64,000 nucleotides of DNA, taken from positions 1,716,001-1,780,000 of the forward strand of contig NZ_CP045403.1 in NCBI RefSeq assembly GCF_009363695.1, written 5' to 3'. The notes below the pieces were generated by a model that saw only the letters and a list, made by a program, of their open reading frames with translations, was not told where the DNA came from and ran no database searches. The translations under genes and the position numbers were made by a program. Origin of the DNA: Bacillus sp. THAF10 (GTDB lineage: Bacteria > Bacillota > Bacilli > Bacillales > Bacillaceae_I). Shown in pieces: positions 18,635 to 27,398 of the stretch (its first letter is position 1; each line of letters starts with the position of its first letter).

Positions 18635-19543
18635 ATGGAAAATGTTAAAGTTGCGTTACAGTCTTTTTTAGAATATTTACAAATCGAGAGAAACTATTCA
18701 AAATATACTATTGTATTTTATGAAAAAGATATTGAGGAATTTTTTGAATTCATGAAAGAGGAAGCGATTCCGCAATTGTTTGAAGTGACACATGTTGAAG
18801 CGCGTTTGTATCTAACAAAGCTTCATCAAAAAAAATACGCGCGAAGAACAATTGCTAGAAAGGCATCAAGCTTAAGAAGCTTTTTTAAGTTCCTTTTAAA
18901 AGAAAATAAAATGGATCAGCATCCATTCTCAGCGATTTCCGTTCCAAAGCTAGAGAAATTGCTTCCAAAATTTCTTTATGAGGAGGAATTAGAAAAACTT
19001 TTTGAAATCTCTGACACCTCCACTGCTTTAGGTCAACGCAATCAAGCACTACTTGAGCTCCTTTATGGCACAGGTATTCGTATTAGTGAATGCTGTGGAA
19101 TTGAGCTTAAAGATATTGATCTGCAGCTTGAAACAATTTTGGTTAGAGGTAAGGGAAATAAGCAGCGATACGTGCCGTTTGGTAGCTACGCTCATAAGGC
19201 TCTTTGTACATATTTAGAAAATGGCCGAGTGGAGCTCGCACAAAATCAGCAATCTGCAAACGAGACAAGGCATCTCTTCTTAAATTTCCGGGGAGGTCCC
19301 CTCTCGCCACGTGGAGTGAGGGTTGTGTTAAATGATATGGTAAAGAAGGCAAGTGCTACATTACATATCAGTCCACACACACTGCGCCATACATTCGCTA
19401 CCCATCTCTTGAATGAAGGCGCTGATTTAAGAGTTGTTCAAGAGCTTTTAGGGCACGCGAACCTTTCATCCACTCAAATTTATACTCATGTGACTAAAGA
19501 GCACTTGAAACGAACGTACAATCAATTTCACCCTCGTGCTTAG
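18635..19543 (+). CDS. xerC: Tyrosine recombinase XerC (CodV)
   Basis: 302 residues. N-terminal SAM-like DNA-binding domain (about 1-95), then the catalytic domain with Arg149 (GTGIRISE), a lysine in RGKGNKQR (171-178), His248 and Arg251 (HTLRH), His274 (LGHANLSS) and nucleophile Tyr283 (IYTHV). Role: with XerD resolves chromosome dimers at dif. ATG at 18635 is chosen because GAGGTG lies six bases before it; an in-frame ATG 36 bases upstream falls within the hairpin and adds non-homologous residues. First gene of the xerC-hslV-hslU-codY group. Confidence 0.96.
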   Translation: MENVKVALQSFLEYLQIERNYSKYTIVFYEKDIEEFFEFMKEEAIPQLFEVTHVEARLYLTKLHQKKYARRTIARKASSLRSFFKFLLKENKMDQHPFSAISVPKLEKLLPKFLYEEELEKLFEISDTSTALGQRNQALLELLYGTGIRISECCGIELKDIDLQLETILVRGKGNKQRYVPFGSYAHKALCTYLENGRVELAQNQQSANETRHLFLNFRGGPLSPRGVRVVLNDMVKKASATLHISPHTLRHTFATHLLNEGADLRVVQELLGHANLSSTQIYTHVTKEHLKRTYNQFHPRA

Positions 19544-19568
19544 GGAAAGAAAAGAGGAGGAGCATTTC

Positions 19569-20111
19569 ATGTCATCATTTCATGCAACGACAATTTTTGC
19601 TGTTCAACATAATGGAAAATGTGCCATGTCAGGTGACGGACAGGTTACCTTTGGAAATGCAGTGGTGATGAAACACACAGCCAGAAAAGTACGCAAGCTT
19701 TTCAACGGTAGAATTCTTGCTGGCTTTGCCGGTTCAGTGGCTGATGCCTTTACGCTGTTTGAAATGTTTGAAGCAAAGCTTGAAGAGTATAATGGAAATA
19801 TCCAGCGCTCAAGTGTCGAGCTTGCAAAGGAATGGCGTAGTGACAAAGTTCTGAGAAAACTAGAAGCGATGCTCATTGTCATGGACGAATCTACTTTGCT
19901 GCTTGTTTCAGGTACTGGTGAGGTCATTGAACCTGACGACGGCGTCCTTGCCATTGGCTCTGGTGGAAACTACGCACTGGCTGCTGGTAGAGCATTAAAA
20001 AGATATGCCGGAGAAACCTTAACAGCTCACGATATTGCAAAAGCAGCGCTTGAAACTGCCGGCGAGATATGTGTGTATACAAATGACAATATTATTGTAG
20101 AAGAACTATAG
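19569..20111 (+). CDS. hslV: ATP-dependent protease subunit HslV (ClpQ/CodW)
   Basis: 180 residues beginning [25 protein letters not shown] at 19569 is chosen: AGGAGGAG lies seven bases before it, and the upstream in-frame codons are inside xerC. The proteasome-beta-like fold is complete to [10 protein letters not shown]. As in B. subtilis CodW, a short Ser-Ser-containing N-terminus precedes the TTI that starts the E. coli enzyme; in B. subtilis an N-terminal serine was reported to act as nucleophile. It forms the proteolytic double ring capped by HslU, encoded 17 bases downstream. Confidence 0.96.
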   Translation: MSSFHATTIFAVQHNGKCAMSGDGQVTFGNAVVMKHTARKVRKLFNGRILAGFAGSVADAFTLFEMFEAKLEEYNGNIQRSSVELAKEWRSDKVLRKLEAMLIVMDESTLLLVSGTGEVIEPDDGVLAIGSGGNYALAAGRALKRYAGETLTAHDIAKAALETAGEICVYTNDNIIVEEL

Positions 20112-20128
20112 AAAAGGCGGTTGTGGAG

Positions 20129-21529
20129 ATGAGTACAAAATTAACCCCTAGGCAAATAGTAGATATGCTTGATCAATATATTGTAGGACAAACAAATGCT
20201 AAAAAAGCTGTTGCTGTAGCTTTAAGGAACAGGTATCGGAGAAGTCTTTTAAAAGGTAGCTTGCGTGAAGAGGTGGTTCCGAAAAATATTTTAATGATTG
20301 GGCCAACCGGAGTGGGTAAAACAGAAATAGCCAGAAGAATCGCAAAGCTTGTGGGGGCCCCCTTCATTAAGGTGGAAGCAACCAAATTCACAGAAGTAGG
20401 CTATGTAGGTCGAGATGTGGAGTCTATGGTACGTGATCTCGTAGAAACCTCCGTTCGCCTTGTAAAAGAGGAAAAGATGACAAGCGTAAAGGATAAGGCG
20501 CTTGAGAATGCCAATAAACGAATCGTTGAATTATTGGTTCCTGGAAAACAAAAAAACACCTCCTATAAAAATCCCTTAGAAATGTTTTTTGGCGGCAATA
20601 CTGCCTCACAGGATACAGAGGAGCAAGAAAAACAAGAGGAACTATCGATAAAAGAACAACGTAGAAGAATAGCCCATCAATTAGCGCTTGGTGAACTTGA
20701 AGACAGATATATTACGGTTGAGGTGGAAGAACAGTCGGGCTCCATGTTTGATATGCTTCAAGGGTCGGGTATGGAACAAATGGGCATGAACATGCAGGAT
20801 GCCTTAAGCAACCTCATGCCAAAGAAAAAGAAAAAGCGTAGACTTACTGTTAGAGAAGCGAGGCCGGTACTGACAAATGAGGAAGCGCAAAAACTCATTG
20901 ATATGGATGAAGTTACTCAGGAAGCAATTGTAAGAGCAGAGCAAACTGGAATTATTTTTATTGATGAAATCGATAAAATTGCGAAGAAAAACAGTGGTTC
21001 CTCTGCAGATGTTTCCCGAGAAGGAGTACAACGTGATATTCTCCCGATTGTAGAAGGTTCCACCGTCGTAACGAAATATGGCCAAGTAAAAACGGATCAT
21101 GTCTTGTTTATCTCAGCAGGAGCGTTTCATATTGCAAAACCTTCCGACCTTATACCGGAGCTTCAAGGGCGCTTCCCAATTCGTGTGGAGCTTACTAAGC
21201 TAACCGTGGAGGATTTTGTAAGAATTCTAATTGAACCTGATAATGCCCTGCTTAAGCAATATATTGCTTTACTGGAAACAGAAGGTATAAAAGTCGAATT
21301 TTCTGACGATGCTATTCGTAAACTAGCAGAAGTAGCCTATAGTGTGAATCAAGAAACGGATAATATCGGTGCCAGGAGATTGCATACGATCCTTGAAAAG
21401 CTTCTTGAGGATTTATCCTTTGAAGCTCCAGATATCAATTTAGAAAAAATCGTCATCACCCCACAATACGTAGATGATAAACTAGGTAGTATTGTTAAAA
21501 ATAAAGATTTAAGTCAATTTATTTTATAG
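20129..21529 (+). CDS. hslU: ATP-dependent protease ATPase subunit HslU (ClpY/CodX)
   Basis: 466 residues of the AAA+ Clp/Hsp100 group. Walker A GPTGVGKT is at 58-65 and Walker [11 protein letters not shown] near 274; between them lies the charged I domain. The C-terminal sensor arginine region is [10 protein letters not shown] and the tail DLSQFIL contacts HslV. ATG at 20129 is preferred to GTG at 20123, which is only two bases from AAGGCGG. The last base of the TAG stop is the first base of a MITE-like element: without the insertion the stop would read TAA. Confidence 0.97.
   Translation: MSTKLTPRQIVDMLDQYIVGQTNAKKAVAVALRNRYRRSLLKGSLREEVVPKNILMIGPTGVGKTEIARRIAKLVGAPFIKVEATKFTEVGYVGRDVESMVRDLVETSVRLVKEEKMTSVKDKALENANKRIVELLVPGKQKNTSYKNPLEMFFGGNTASQDTEEQEKQEELSIKEQRRRIAHQLALGELEDRYITVEVEEQSGSMFDMLQGSGMEQMGMNMQDALSNLMPKKKKKRRLTVREARPVLTNEEAQKLIDMDEVTQEAIVRAEQTGIIFIDEIDKIAKKNSGSSADVSREGVQRDILPIVEGSTVVTKYGQVKTDHVLFISAGAFHIAKPSDLIPELQGRFPIRVELTKLTVEDFVRILIEPDNALLKQYIALLETEGIKVEFSDDAIRKLAEVAYSVNQETDNIGARRLHTILEKLLEDLSFEAPDINLEKIVITPQYVDDKLGSIVKNKDLSQFIL
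21521..21528. repeat. Left copy of 8-bp target-site duplication (ATTTTATA)
   Basis: Identical to 21712-21719 on the other side of the element; it covers the last codons of hslU. Confidence 0.85.
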
Positions 21530-21711
21530 GCTCTATTCTAAAAGATTGTTGCTAAAAACCTAAGAAAAAGTCGGAATTAGGACTTTTTCCAATAACACAA
21601 TCAAGATATTGCCACCTATTTAAAACTACTTCCCAAGAAAAGAGCACGACAGCAACGATAATTACGGAAATTCTAATAATACCCAGAGCAACAAAGTTTG
21701 TGAAAACAGCC
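21529..21711 (+). mobile_element. MITE-like intergenic element, copy 2, with 8-bp target duplication
   Basis: 183 bases, GGCTCTATTC at the left and GAAAACAGCC at the right. The outer 25 bases are imperfect inverted repeats: the left end runs GGCTCTATTC..GATTGTTGCT, and the right end, reverse-complemented, runs GGCTGTTTTC..CTTTGTTGCT. ATTTTATA flanks it on both sides (21521-21528 and 21712-21719), an exact 8-bp target duplication. Non-coding. End sequence and duplication length recall ISL3-family transposons (inference). It lies between hslU and codY. Confidence 0.88.
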
Positions 21712-21719
21712 ATTTTATA
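21712..21719. repeat. Right copy of 8-bp target-site duplication (ATTTTATA)
   Basis: Identical to 21521-21528. Joining the two flanks without the element restores an uninterrupted hslU end with a TAA stop. Confidence 0.85.
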
Positions 21720-21752
21720 AAAAGTGAATGTAGATTCTAGGAGGAAATAAAC

Positions 21753-22532
21753 ATGCCATTATTACAGAAAACGAGAACTATTAACGCAATGCTACAAAGA
21801 GCAGCTGGTAAGCCAGTAAACTTTAAAGAAATGTCAGAAACATTATGCAATGTGATTGAAGCGAATGTATTCGTTCTTTCTCGCCGCGGTAAACTATTAG
21901 GCTATTCCATTAACCAACAAATAGAAAACGAGCGCATGATTAAAATGCTTGAAGATCGCCAGTTTCCAGAGGAGTATACGAAAAACCTTTTCAATATTTC
22001 AGAAACTTCTTCTAACCTTGATGTAGAGAGCGAGTACACTGCTTTCCCTGTTGAAAACAAGGAGCTGTTTAAATCTGGCTTAACGACAATCGTTCCAATC
22101 ATTGGAGGTGGAGAGAGATTAGGAACACTAATCCTTGCTCGTTTACAAGAGCCATTCTCCGATGATGATTTAATATTAGCAGAATACGGAGCAACCGTTG
22201 TAGGAATGGAAATTCTCCGTGAAAAAGCAGAAGAAATTGAAGAAGAGGCAAGAAGTAAAGCAGTCGTGCAAATGGCGATCAGTTCCTTATCCTATAGTGA
22301 GCTTGAAGCAATTGAACATATTTTTGAAGAACTTGATGGAAAAGAAGGATTGCTCGTAGCAAGTAAAATTGCTGACAGAGTTGGAATTACCCGTTCTGTA
22401 ATTGTAAATGCATTGCGTAAATTAGAGAGCGCTGGTGTTATTGAATCTCGTTCATTAGGAATGAAAGGAACGTATATCAAAGTCTTAAACGACAAGTTCC
22501 TATTTGAATTATCAAAATTAAAATCCCACTAA
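21753..22532 (+). CDS. codY: GTP- and branched-chain amino acid-sensing repressor CodY
   Basis: 259 residues, exactly the family length. The N-terminal GAF domain (about 1-155) binds isoleucine, leucine and valine; the C-terminal winged helix-turn-helix carries [21 protein letters not shown] (about 203-223). Role: represses stationary-phase, nitrogen and virulence genes when nutrients are plentiful, and in B. subtilis represses the fla/che operon that follows here. It is normally the last gene of the codV-clpQ-clpY-codY operon; here a 183-base element separates it from hslU. The ribosome-binding site is CTAGGAGGAAA. Confidence 0.98.
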   Translation: MPLLQKTRTINAMLQRAAGKPVNFKEMSETLCNVIEANVFVLSRRGKLLGYSINQQIENERMIKMLEDRQFPEEYTKNLFNISETSSNLDVESEYTAFPVENKELFKSGLTTIVPIIGGGERLGTLILARLQEPFSDDDLILAEYGATVVGMEILREKAEEIEEEARSKAVVQMAISSLSYSELEAIEHIFEELDGKEGLLVASKIADRVGITRSVIVNALRKLESAGVIESRSLGMKGTYIKVLNDKFLFELSKLKSH

Positions 22533-22544
22533 ATTTATCATTAT

Positions 22545-22596
22545 TAAAAAGGTCCGACAAATTACTACATATTGTAGTAATGTCGGACCTTTTTTT
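22545..22596 (+). terminator. Strong terminator after codY
   Basis: AAAGGTCCGACA pairs with TGTCGGACCTTT and an inner ATTACTACA pairs with TGTAGTAAT; seven T follow. It separates the codY transcript from the flagellar operon. Confidence 0.93.
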
Positions 22597-22794
22597 GTGA
22601 ATAATGCCTTTCGATAAAAATGGAATATTTATCTAGGTCTTTGTATCTATGAACAAAAATGAGCCAAAATGCTGATTTTTTTTAACATTTGACACATAGA
22701 CATATTCGTTACCTTAATTTACAATTAAACAAGACATACAATTTTCGACAAAACTATATATTTCGAAACAAAAGACAGATTTACGGGGGTAGAA
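22597..22794 (+). promoter_or_regulatory. Promoter region of the fla/che operon
   Basis: 198 bases without a gene. TTGACA at 22689-22694 with CTTAAT 18 bases on (22713-22718) is the best sigma-A candidate. AATTTTCGACAAAAC (about 22740-22754) is a poor match to the CodY box AATTTTCWGAAAATT (five mismatches), so CodY control is only suggested by analogy with B. subtilis. I found no convincing sigma-D promoter (TAAA-N15-GCCGATAT). The flgB ribosome-binding site is weak (GGGGGTAG). Confidence 0.45.
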
Positions 22795-23184
22795 ATGAAG
22801 GTTTTTTCGACATCAATCCAAGCTTTGGAAAAGGGGATACAATATTCCAGTGCGAAGCATAAAGCAATTTCACATAATATAGCAAATGTTGATACTCCTA
22901 ACTTTAAGAGAAGAGAGGTTACACCAAGCTTTGGTCAGGAATTTAATAAGGCTCTTCAATCGACAAAAACAGATAAACGACACCATGAATTCCAAGGTAG
23001 GGGTAATCAATCTTTTCAAATAGCATCTTCCAACCATTCATATTCACCTAATGGTAATAATGTAGACATTGATAAAGAAATGTCAGAGCTTGCGGAAAAT
23101 CAAATCTATTACTACACGCTTGTTGATCAATTGAATGGAAAGTTTCAATCCATACAGAATGTGATTAAAGGAGGCAAAGCGTAA
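22795..23184 (+). CDS. flgB: Flagellar basal-body rod protein FlgB
   Basis: 129 residues. The N-terminal rod motif is AISHNIANVDTPNFKRREV (about 23-41), and the C-terminal heptad region ends EMSELAENQIYYYTLVDQLNGKF, where the two ends pair into a helical bundle. Role: proximal rod subunit next to FliE. First gene of the fla/che operon, preceded by the codY terminator and the operon promoter. Its stop overlaps the flgC ATG by one base (TAATG). Confidence 0.96.
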   Translation: MKVFSTSIQALEKGIQYSSAKHKAISHNIANVDTPNFKRREVTPSFGQEFNKALQSTKTDKRHHEFQGRGNQSFQIASSNHSYSPNGNNVDIDKEMSELAENQIYYYTLVDQLNGKFQSIQNVIKGGKA

Positions 23185-23636
23185 TGTCTATGTTTAACAG
23201 TATGAATATTTCCGCTTCTGCTCTCACGGCGCAACGACTCAAAATGGATGTTATTTCCTCTAATATGGCAAATGTTGATACAACAAGAGGAGAGTACCGA
23301 AACGGCCAATGGGAGCCATATCGAAGAAAATTGGTGGAAACAGCTCCGCGGGAGAATAGTTTTCAATCCTATCTTCAAAAGGCGACTGGATCTGGAAGTG
23401 GAGCTGGAAATGGTGTGAAGGTGACTAAAATTATCGAAGATCAAACACCTTTTCGATTAGTGTTTGATCCGGAGCATCCTGACGCTAATGAAGCGGGCTA
23501 TGTAGAGTTGCCAAACATTGACCCTCTTAAAGAAATGGTAGACCTCATGGGAGCTACCCGTTCCTATGAAGCAAACGTTACCGTTTTTAACGCTTCTAAA
23601 GGACTTATGATGAAAACGTTGGAAATAGGGAAATAA
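23184..23636 (+). CDS. flgC: Flagellar basal-body rod protein FlgC
   Basis: 150 residues. N-terminus MSMFNSMNISASALTAQRLK followed by the rod signature ISSNMANVDTTRGE; the C-terminal motif is VDLMGATRSYEANVTVFNASK, the heptad zone shared by axial flagellar proteins. Role: rod subunit above FlgB, exported through the flagellar type III apparatus. One-base overlap with flgB indicates coupled translation; fliE follows after ten bases. Confidence 0.97.
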   Translation: MSMFNSMNISASALTAQRLKMDVISSNMANVDTTRGEYRNGQWEPYRRKLVETAPRENSFQSYLQKATGSGSGAGNGVKVTKIIEDQTPFRLVFDPEHPDANEAGYVELPNIDPLKEMVDLMGATRSYEANVTVFNASKGLMMKTLEIGK

Positions 23637-23646
23637 AGGGGGCTAA

Positions 23647-23943
23647 ATGATGATAAGCAAAATAGGAAACAGTCCGCAAATGACTTTTCAAGGAGACAAG
23701 CTGAAATCAAGCAGTGAAGTTCAACAGCAATTTTCGAGTTTTTTAAAAAATGCCTTAAACGAGGTAAACACATCACAAATTCATTCAAATGACATGACGA
23801 CTAAGCTAGTTCACAATCAAGGCGTGGAACTACACGATGTATTGATTGCACAACAAAAAGCTAGTGTTGCGATGCAACTCACATTAGAAGTTAGAAACAA
23901 AGGTGTAGAAGCTTATCAGGAAATCATGCGAATGCATGTTTAA
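23647..23943 (+). CDS. fliE: Flagellar hook-basal body protein FliE
   Basis: 98 residues, ending with the FliE signature QQKASVAMQLTLEVRNKGVEAYQEIMRMHV. Role: joins the MS ring (FliF) to the rod and is the first axial protein exported. Two ATG codons stand side by side (23647 and 23650); the second is better spaced, seven bases from GGGGG, but the difference is one residue. Confidence 0.95.
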   Translation: MMISKIGNSPQMTFQGDKLKSSSEVQQQFSSFLKNALNEVNTSQIHSNDMTTKLVHNQGVELHDVLIAQQKASVAMQLTLEVRNKGVEAYQEIMRMHV

Positions 23944-24000
23944 ATGCGGTTATTTACTGCATAATGTTGCTGCAAGATAATAACCGGGGGAATTGACGGA

Positions 24001-25590
24001 ATGAAAGAGAAATTACAAGCCTTTAAGACGAAGACAGCTTCATTTTGGAGCAATAGAAGCAAAGCCCAAAAGACAGCCGTAATCAGTTCAGTGATTGTAT
24101 CATTTTTTGCAATTTTAGCCATTATTTTCTTTATGTCAAAAACAAATATGGCCCCTCTATACAAAGACTTGACCGTACAAGAAACAGGACAAATTAAGGA
24201 AGTTTTGGACAGCAGAGGGATCGCTTCAGAAATAACAAACAATGGTACTTCCATTTTAGTTCCAGAACAAGTGGTGGACAGCTTGAAAGTGGAACTGGCT
24301 GCAGAGGGTGTACCAAAAAGCGGAAGCATAGATTACAGCTTTTTTGGCGAGAGATCTGGCTTCGGAATGACAGATAACGAGTTTCAAGTAATGAAACTCG
24401 ATGCTATGCAAACGGAGCTAGCAAACCTGATCAAAGGAATAGAAGGAGTTAAGAATGCACAAGTAATGCTTAGTTTGCCACAAGAGGGTGTATTTGTCAG
24501 AGAATCCACCCAGGAGGCATCAGCGTCTATTGTTATACATAATGAACCTGGCTACAACTTTGATCAATCTCATATAGACGCACTTTATCACCTGGTATCC
24601 AAAAGCATTCCTAATTTATCTACAGATAATATCGTCATCATGAACCAAAATGTTGAGTATTTTGATTACAAAAATAATCAAAATAGTGAAAATTCTTTTA
24701 CTGCGGCTTCTCAGCTTGAGTTGAAAAAAGAAATAGAAAGAGATATTCAAAGACAAGTTCATCAAATGCTTGGTGTAATGATGGGCTTTAACAAAGTAGT
24801 CGTATCTGTGACTACTGATATTGACTTTACGCAAGAAAACAGTGAAGTGAACCTTGTAACCCCTGTGGATGAAGAAAACATGGAAGGTCTTGCCGTTAGT
24901 GTGGAAAGGATAACAGAAACCTACACTGGTAATGAGAACGAAGCAGGTGGAGTCGGAGGTACAGGTGAAGCGGACATCCCTAATTATGTAGCGGGTGGAG
25001 GCAATGGCAGTGGCGATTACGAGAGAATGGAAGAAAGAATTAACAATGAAGTAAATCGAGTAAGAAAAGAAATAGTAGAAAGTCCATATAAGATAAGAGA
25101 CATGGGCATACAGGTTATGGTGGAACCGCCAATTGCGGATGACCCGCTTTCCATGCAGGAAAATACGGTCGAGGACATCAGACAAATCCTTTCTACCATT
25201 GTCCAAACCTCCATTGATAAAAAAACATTAGGTGAAAATCAAGAAATAGAGAATTTAGAGGAGAAAATCGTCGTTTCTGTCCAGCCGTTTAACGGAAAAA
25301 TGGAAATAGCTGAAACCGAATCTCCTGTCATTCCGGTGTTTGTGTATGTTATCGCAGGAATTCTACTTGTGGTTATCTTAATTCTATTATTCTTGTTATT
25401 ACGCAGAAAACGAGAAGAACCAGAAGAAGAAGAATTGGTAGAGGAAGAGGAAGTTGTTCCAGTATCCGTTCCTGACATTCACAACGAAAAAGAATCAGAA
25501 AGCTCTGTGCGCAGAAAGCAGCTGGAAAAATTAGCGAAAGATAAACCAGATGAGTTTGCAAAGCTGCTGCGATCATGGTTGTCTGAATAA
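24001..25590 (+). CDS. fliF: Flagellar MS-ring protein FliF
   Basis: 529 residues. Two membrane segments (about 23-43 and 442-467) bracket a large external region with ring-building motifs (MAPLYKDLTVQETGQI, SGFGMTDNEFQVMKLDAMQTELANLI) and a low-complexity glycine/glutamate loop (about 310-345). The cytoplasmic tail LEKLAKDKPDEFAKLLRSWLSE is the FliG-binding end. Role: forms the membrane ring on which rod, C ring and export gate are built. A 57-base gap separates it from fliE; the ribosome-binding site is CCGGGGGAA. Confidence 0.97.
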   Translation: MKEKLQAFKTKTASFWSNRSKAQKTAVISSVIVSFFAILAIIFFMSKTNMAPLYKDLTVQETGQIKEVLDSRGIASEITNNGTSILVPEQVVDSLKVELAAEGVPKSGSIDYSFFGERSGFGMTDNEFQVMKLDAMQTELANLIKGIEGVKNAQVMLSLPQEGVFVRESTQEASASIVIHNEPGYNFDQSHIDALYHLVSKSIPNLSTDNIVIMNQNVEYFDYKNNQNSENSFTAASQLELKKEIERDIQRQVHQMLGVMMGFNKVVVSVTTDIDFTQENSEVNLVTPVDEENMEGLAVSVERITETYTGNENEAGGVGGTGEADIPNYVAGGGNGSGDYERMEERINNEVNRVRKEIVESPYKIRDMGIQVMVEPPIADDPLSMQENTVEDIRQILSTIVQTSIDKKTLGENQEIENLEEKIVVSVQPFNGKMEIAETESPVIPVFVYVIAGILLVVILILLFLLLRRKREEPEEEELVEEEEVVPVSVPDIHNEKESESSVRRKQLEKLAKDKPDEFAKLLRSWLSE

Positions 25591-25609
25591 AGTGAAAGGG
25601 GATAGGTAA

Positions 25610-26629
25610 TTGGCAAAGGCTAATCAAACAAAAGCATTTACCAATAAACAAAAAGCAGCCATATTATTAATCTCACTTGGACCTGACGTGTCAGCATACG
25701 TTTATAAACATCTTTCTGAAGAAGAGATAGAAAAGTTGACATTAGAAATAAGTGGAGTTAGAAAAGTGGACTCTCATATTAAAGAAGATGTTTTAGAAGA
25801 GTTCCATCAAATCGCATTGGCTCAAGATTATATCTCGCAAGGTGGAATCGGCTATGCGAAAACGGTGTTGGAGAAGGCGTTAGGAAAAGAGCAAGCATCC
25901 GCTATTATTACTAGACTCACTTCTTCTTTACAGGTTAAGCCCTTTGATTTTGCTAGAAAAGCGGATGCATCACAAATTTTAAATTTCATTCAAAATGAGC
26001 ATCCACAAACCATCGCTCTAGTTCTTTCCTATTTGGAACCAACTAAGTCTGGTCAGATTCTCTCAGAACTGCCTCAAGAGCTACAAGCAGATATTGCGAA
26101 AAGAATCGCTGTCATGGATAGCACCTCACCTGAAATTATTAATGAAGTAGAGCAAATCTTGGAAAGAAAGTTATCAACAACTGTTACACGCGATTATACG
26201 AATACAGGTGGAATTGATGCGGTGGTTGATGTTTTAAATCAAGTGGACAGAAGCACAGAAAGAACTATTCTGGATTCCCTTGAAATCCAGGATCCAGAGC
26301 TAGCGGAAGAAATTAAAAAACGCATGTTTGTGTTTGAAGATATCGTTACATTAGATAATATGGCCATTCAACGAGTGATTCGTGATGTGGAAAACGAAGA
26401 CCTTATGCTTGCCTTAAAGGTGGCGAGTGAAGAAGTGAAAGAAATTGTCTTTAAGAACATGTCCAAACGTATGGTCGAAACAATGAAAGACGATATGGAG
26501 TATATGGGACCTGTACGTTTAAAGGATGTTGAAGAGGCACAATCAAGAATTGTTGGCATTATTAGAAAGCTAGAAGAAGCTGGGGAAATCATTATTGCCC
26601 GTGGTGGAGGAGATGACATCATTGTCTAA
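25610..26629 (+). CDS. fliG: Flagellar motor switch protein FliG
   Basis: 339 residues from a TTG start, eight bases after AAGGGGA. All three domains are recognisable: FliF-binding N-terminus (KAAILLISLGPDVSAYVYKHLSEEEIEKL), the middle domain with the EHPQTIALVLSYLEP box, and the C-terminal torque domain with the charged MFVFEDIVTLDNMAIQRVIRDVE helix that meets MotA. Role: rotor protein linking stator force to the C ring. The end overlaps fliH. Confidence 0.97.
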   Translation: MAKANQTKAFTNKQKAAILLISLGPDVSAYVYKHLSEEEIEKLTLEISGVRKVDSHIKEDVLEEFHQIALAQDYISQGGIGYAKTVLEKALGKEQASAIITRLTSSLQVKPFDFARKADASQILNFIQNEHPQTIALVLSYLEPTKSGQILSELPQELQADIAKRIAVMDSTSPEIINEVEQILERKLSTTVTRDYTNTGGIDAVVDVLNQVDRSTERTILDSLEIQDPELAEEIKKRMFVFEDIVTLDNMAIQRVIRDVENEDLMLALKVASEEVKEIVFKNMSKRMVETMKDDMEYMGPVRLKDVEEAQSRIVGIIRKLEEAGEIIIARGGGDDIIV

Positions 26630-27398
26630 GTTGATCAAATCTACTCTTTTACAGGAAAAGAAAAGTACGTCGGTCGCAATTAAGGTCGCCCCAATTTTTA
26701 TAGAACGAAAAAAAGATCAAGGGCTGACAGAAGACCATACCCTTTCTATTGATTCCATAAACCAATTGCTTGCACAGGCTAAGCAAGATGCTGATCAAAT
26801 TCTAATGGAAGCTAATCAAATCAGACAGGCGATGGAAGAAAAAATTCAACAAGAAAAACAAGCCTGGGATACAGAGAAACAAGCGCTAGAAAAGGCGGCA
26901 AGAGAAATAGGTCTTGAACAGGGCTTTCAAGAAGGAAAAGAATCAGCATCACTTCAATACAGTGCTTTAATTGAAGAGGCCGAAGATGTATTGAAGCTAG
27001 CAAAAAAGGATTATCATGACAAGCTAGACAACTCGGTGGAAGACATCATGTTTCTTAGTATGAAGGTAGCAGAGAAGATCCTTGGTTTTACACTAGATTC
27101 TAATCCAGAGGCATTTACGAAAATGGTAAAAGAAGCCCTTAAAGAAGTAAAGGAAAAGGAAGAGGTTCGCATCTATACCAGTCCTATTCATTTCCCATAC
27201 CTTTTAGAGAACAAAGATTTTCTGCAAAGCGCCTTAAACAGTCAATACGAACTTCTCATCTTTCCAGATTCCGACCTTTCTCAGGGAGGCTGTTACATTG
27301 ATTCTTCTGCCGGAAGGATGGAAGTATCCATTCAAATTCAGTTAGGTGAGATAAAAGAGCATTTGTTGCAGTTGATAAATTCGGAGTCTAACTCATGA
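26613..27398 (+). CDS. fliH: Flagellar export ATPase regulator FliH
   Basis: About 261 residues: a variable N-terminus, a long glutamine- and lysine-rich coiled coil (about 50-110, GLEQGFQEGKESA) and a C-terminal globular part that binds the FliI ATPase. Role: holds FliI at the C ring and restrains its ATPase. ATG at 26613 gives MTSLSKLIKS but has GGAGG only two bases away; TTG at 26622, nine bases from that site, is an alternative, as is TTG at 26595. It overlaps fliG, and its stop overlaps the fliI ATG by four bases. Confidence 0.88.
   Translation: MTSLSKLIKSTLLQEKKSTSVAIKVAPIFIERKKDQGLTEDHTLSIDSINQLLAQAKQDADQILMEANQIRQAMEEKIQQEKQAWDTEKQALEKAAREIGLEQGFQEGKESASLQYSALIEEAEDVLKLAKKDYHDKLDNSVEDIMFLSMKVAEKILGFTLDSNPEAFTKMVKEALKEVKEKEEVRIYTSPIHFPYLLENKDFLQSALNSQYELLIFPDSDLSQGGCYIDSSAGRMEVSIQIQLGEIKEHLLQLINSESNS

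Noticed and set aside
22597-22794. Sigma-D promoter and CodY box before flgB
   Set aside because: No match to TAAA-N15-GCCGATAT was found, and the best CodY-like box has five mismatches; kept only as a low-confidence note.
24616-25206. 196-codon minus-strand open frame opposite fliF
   Set aside because: Lies wholly inside fliF, has no ribosome-binding site and a composition typical of the complement of a coding strand.
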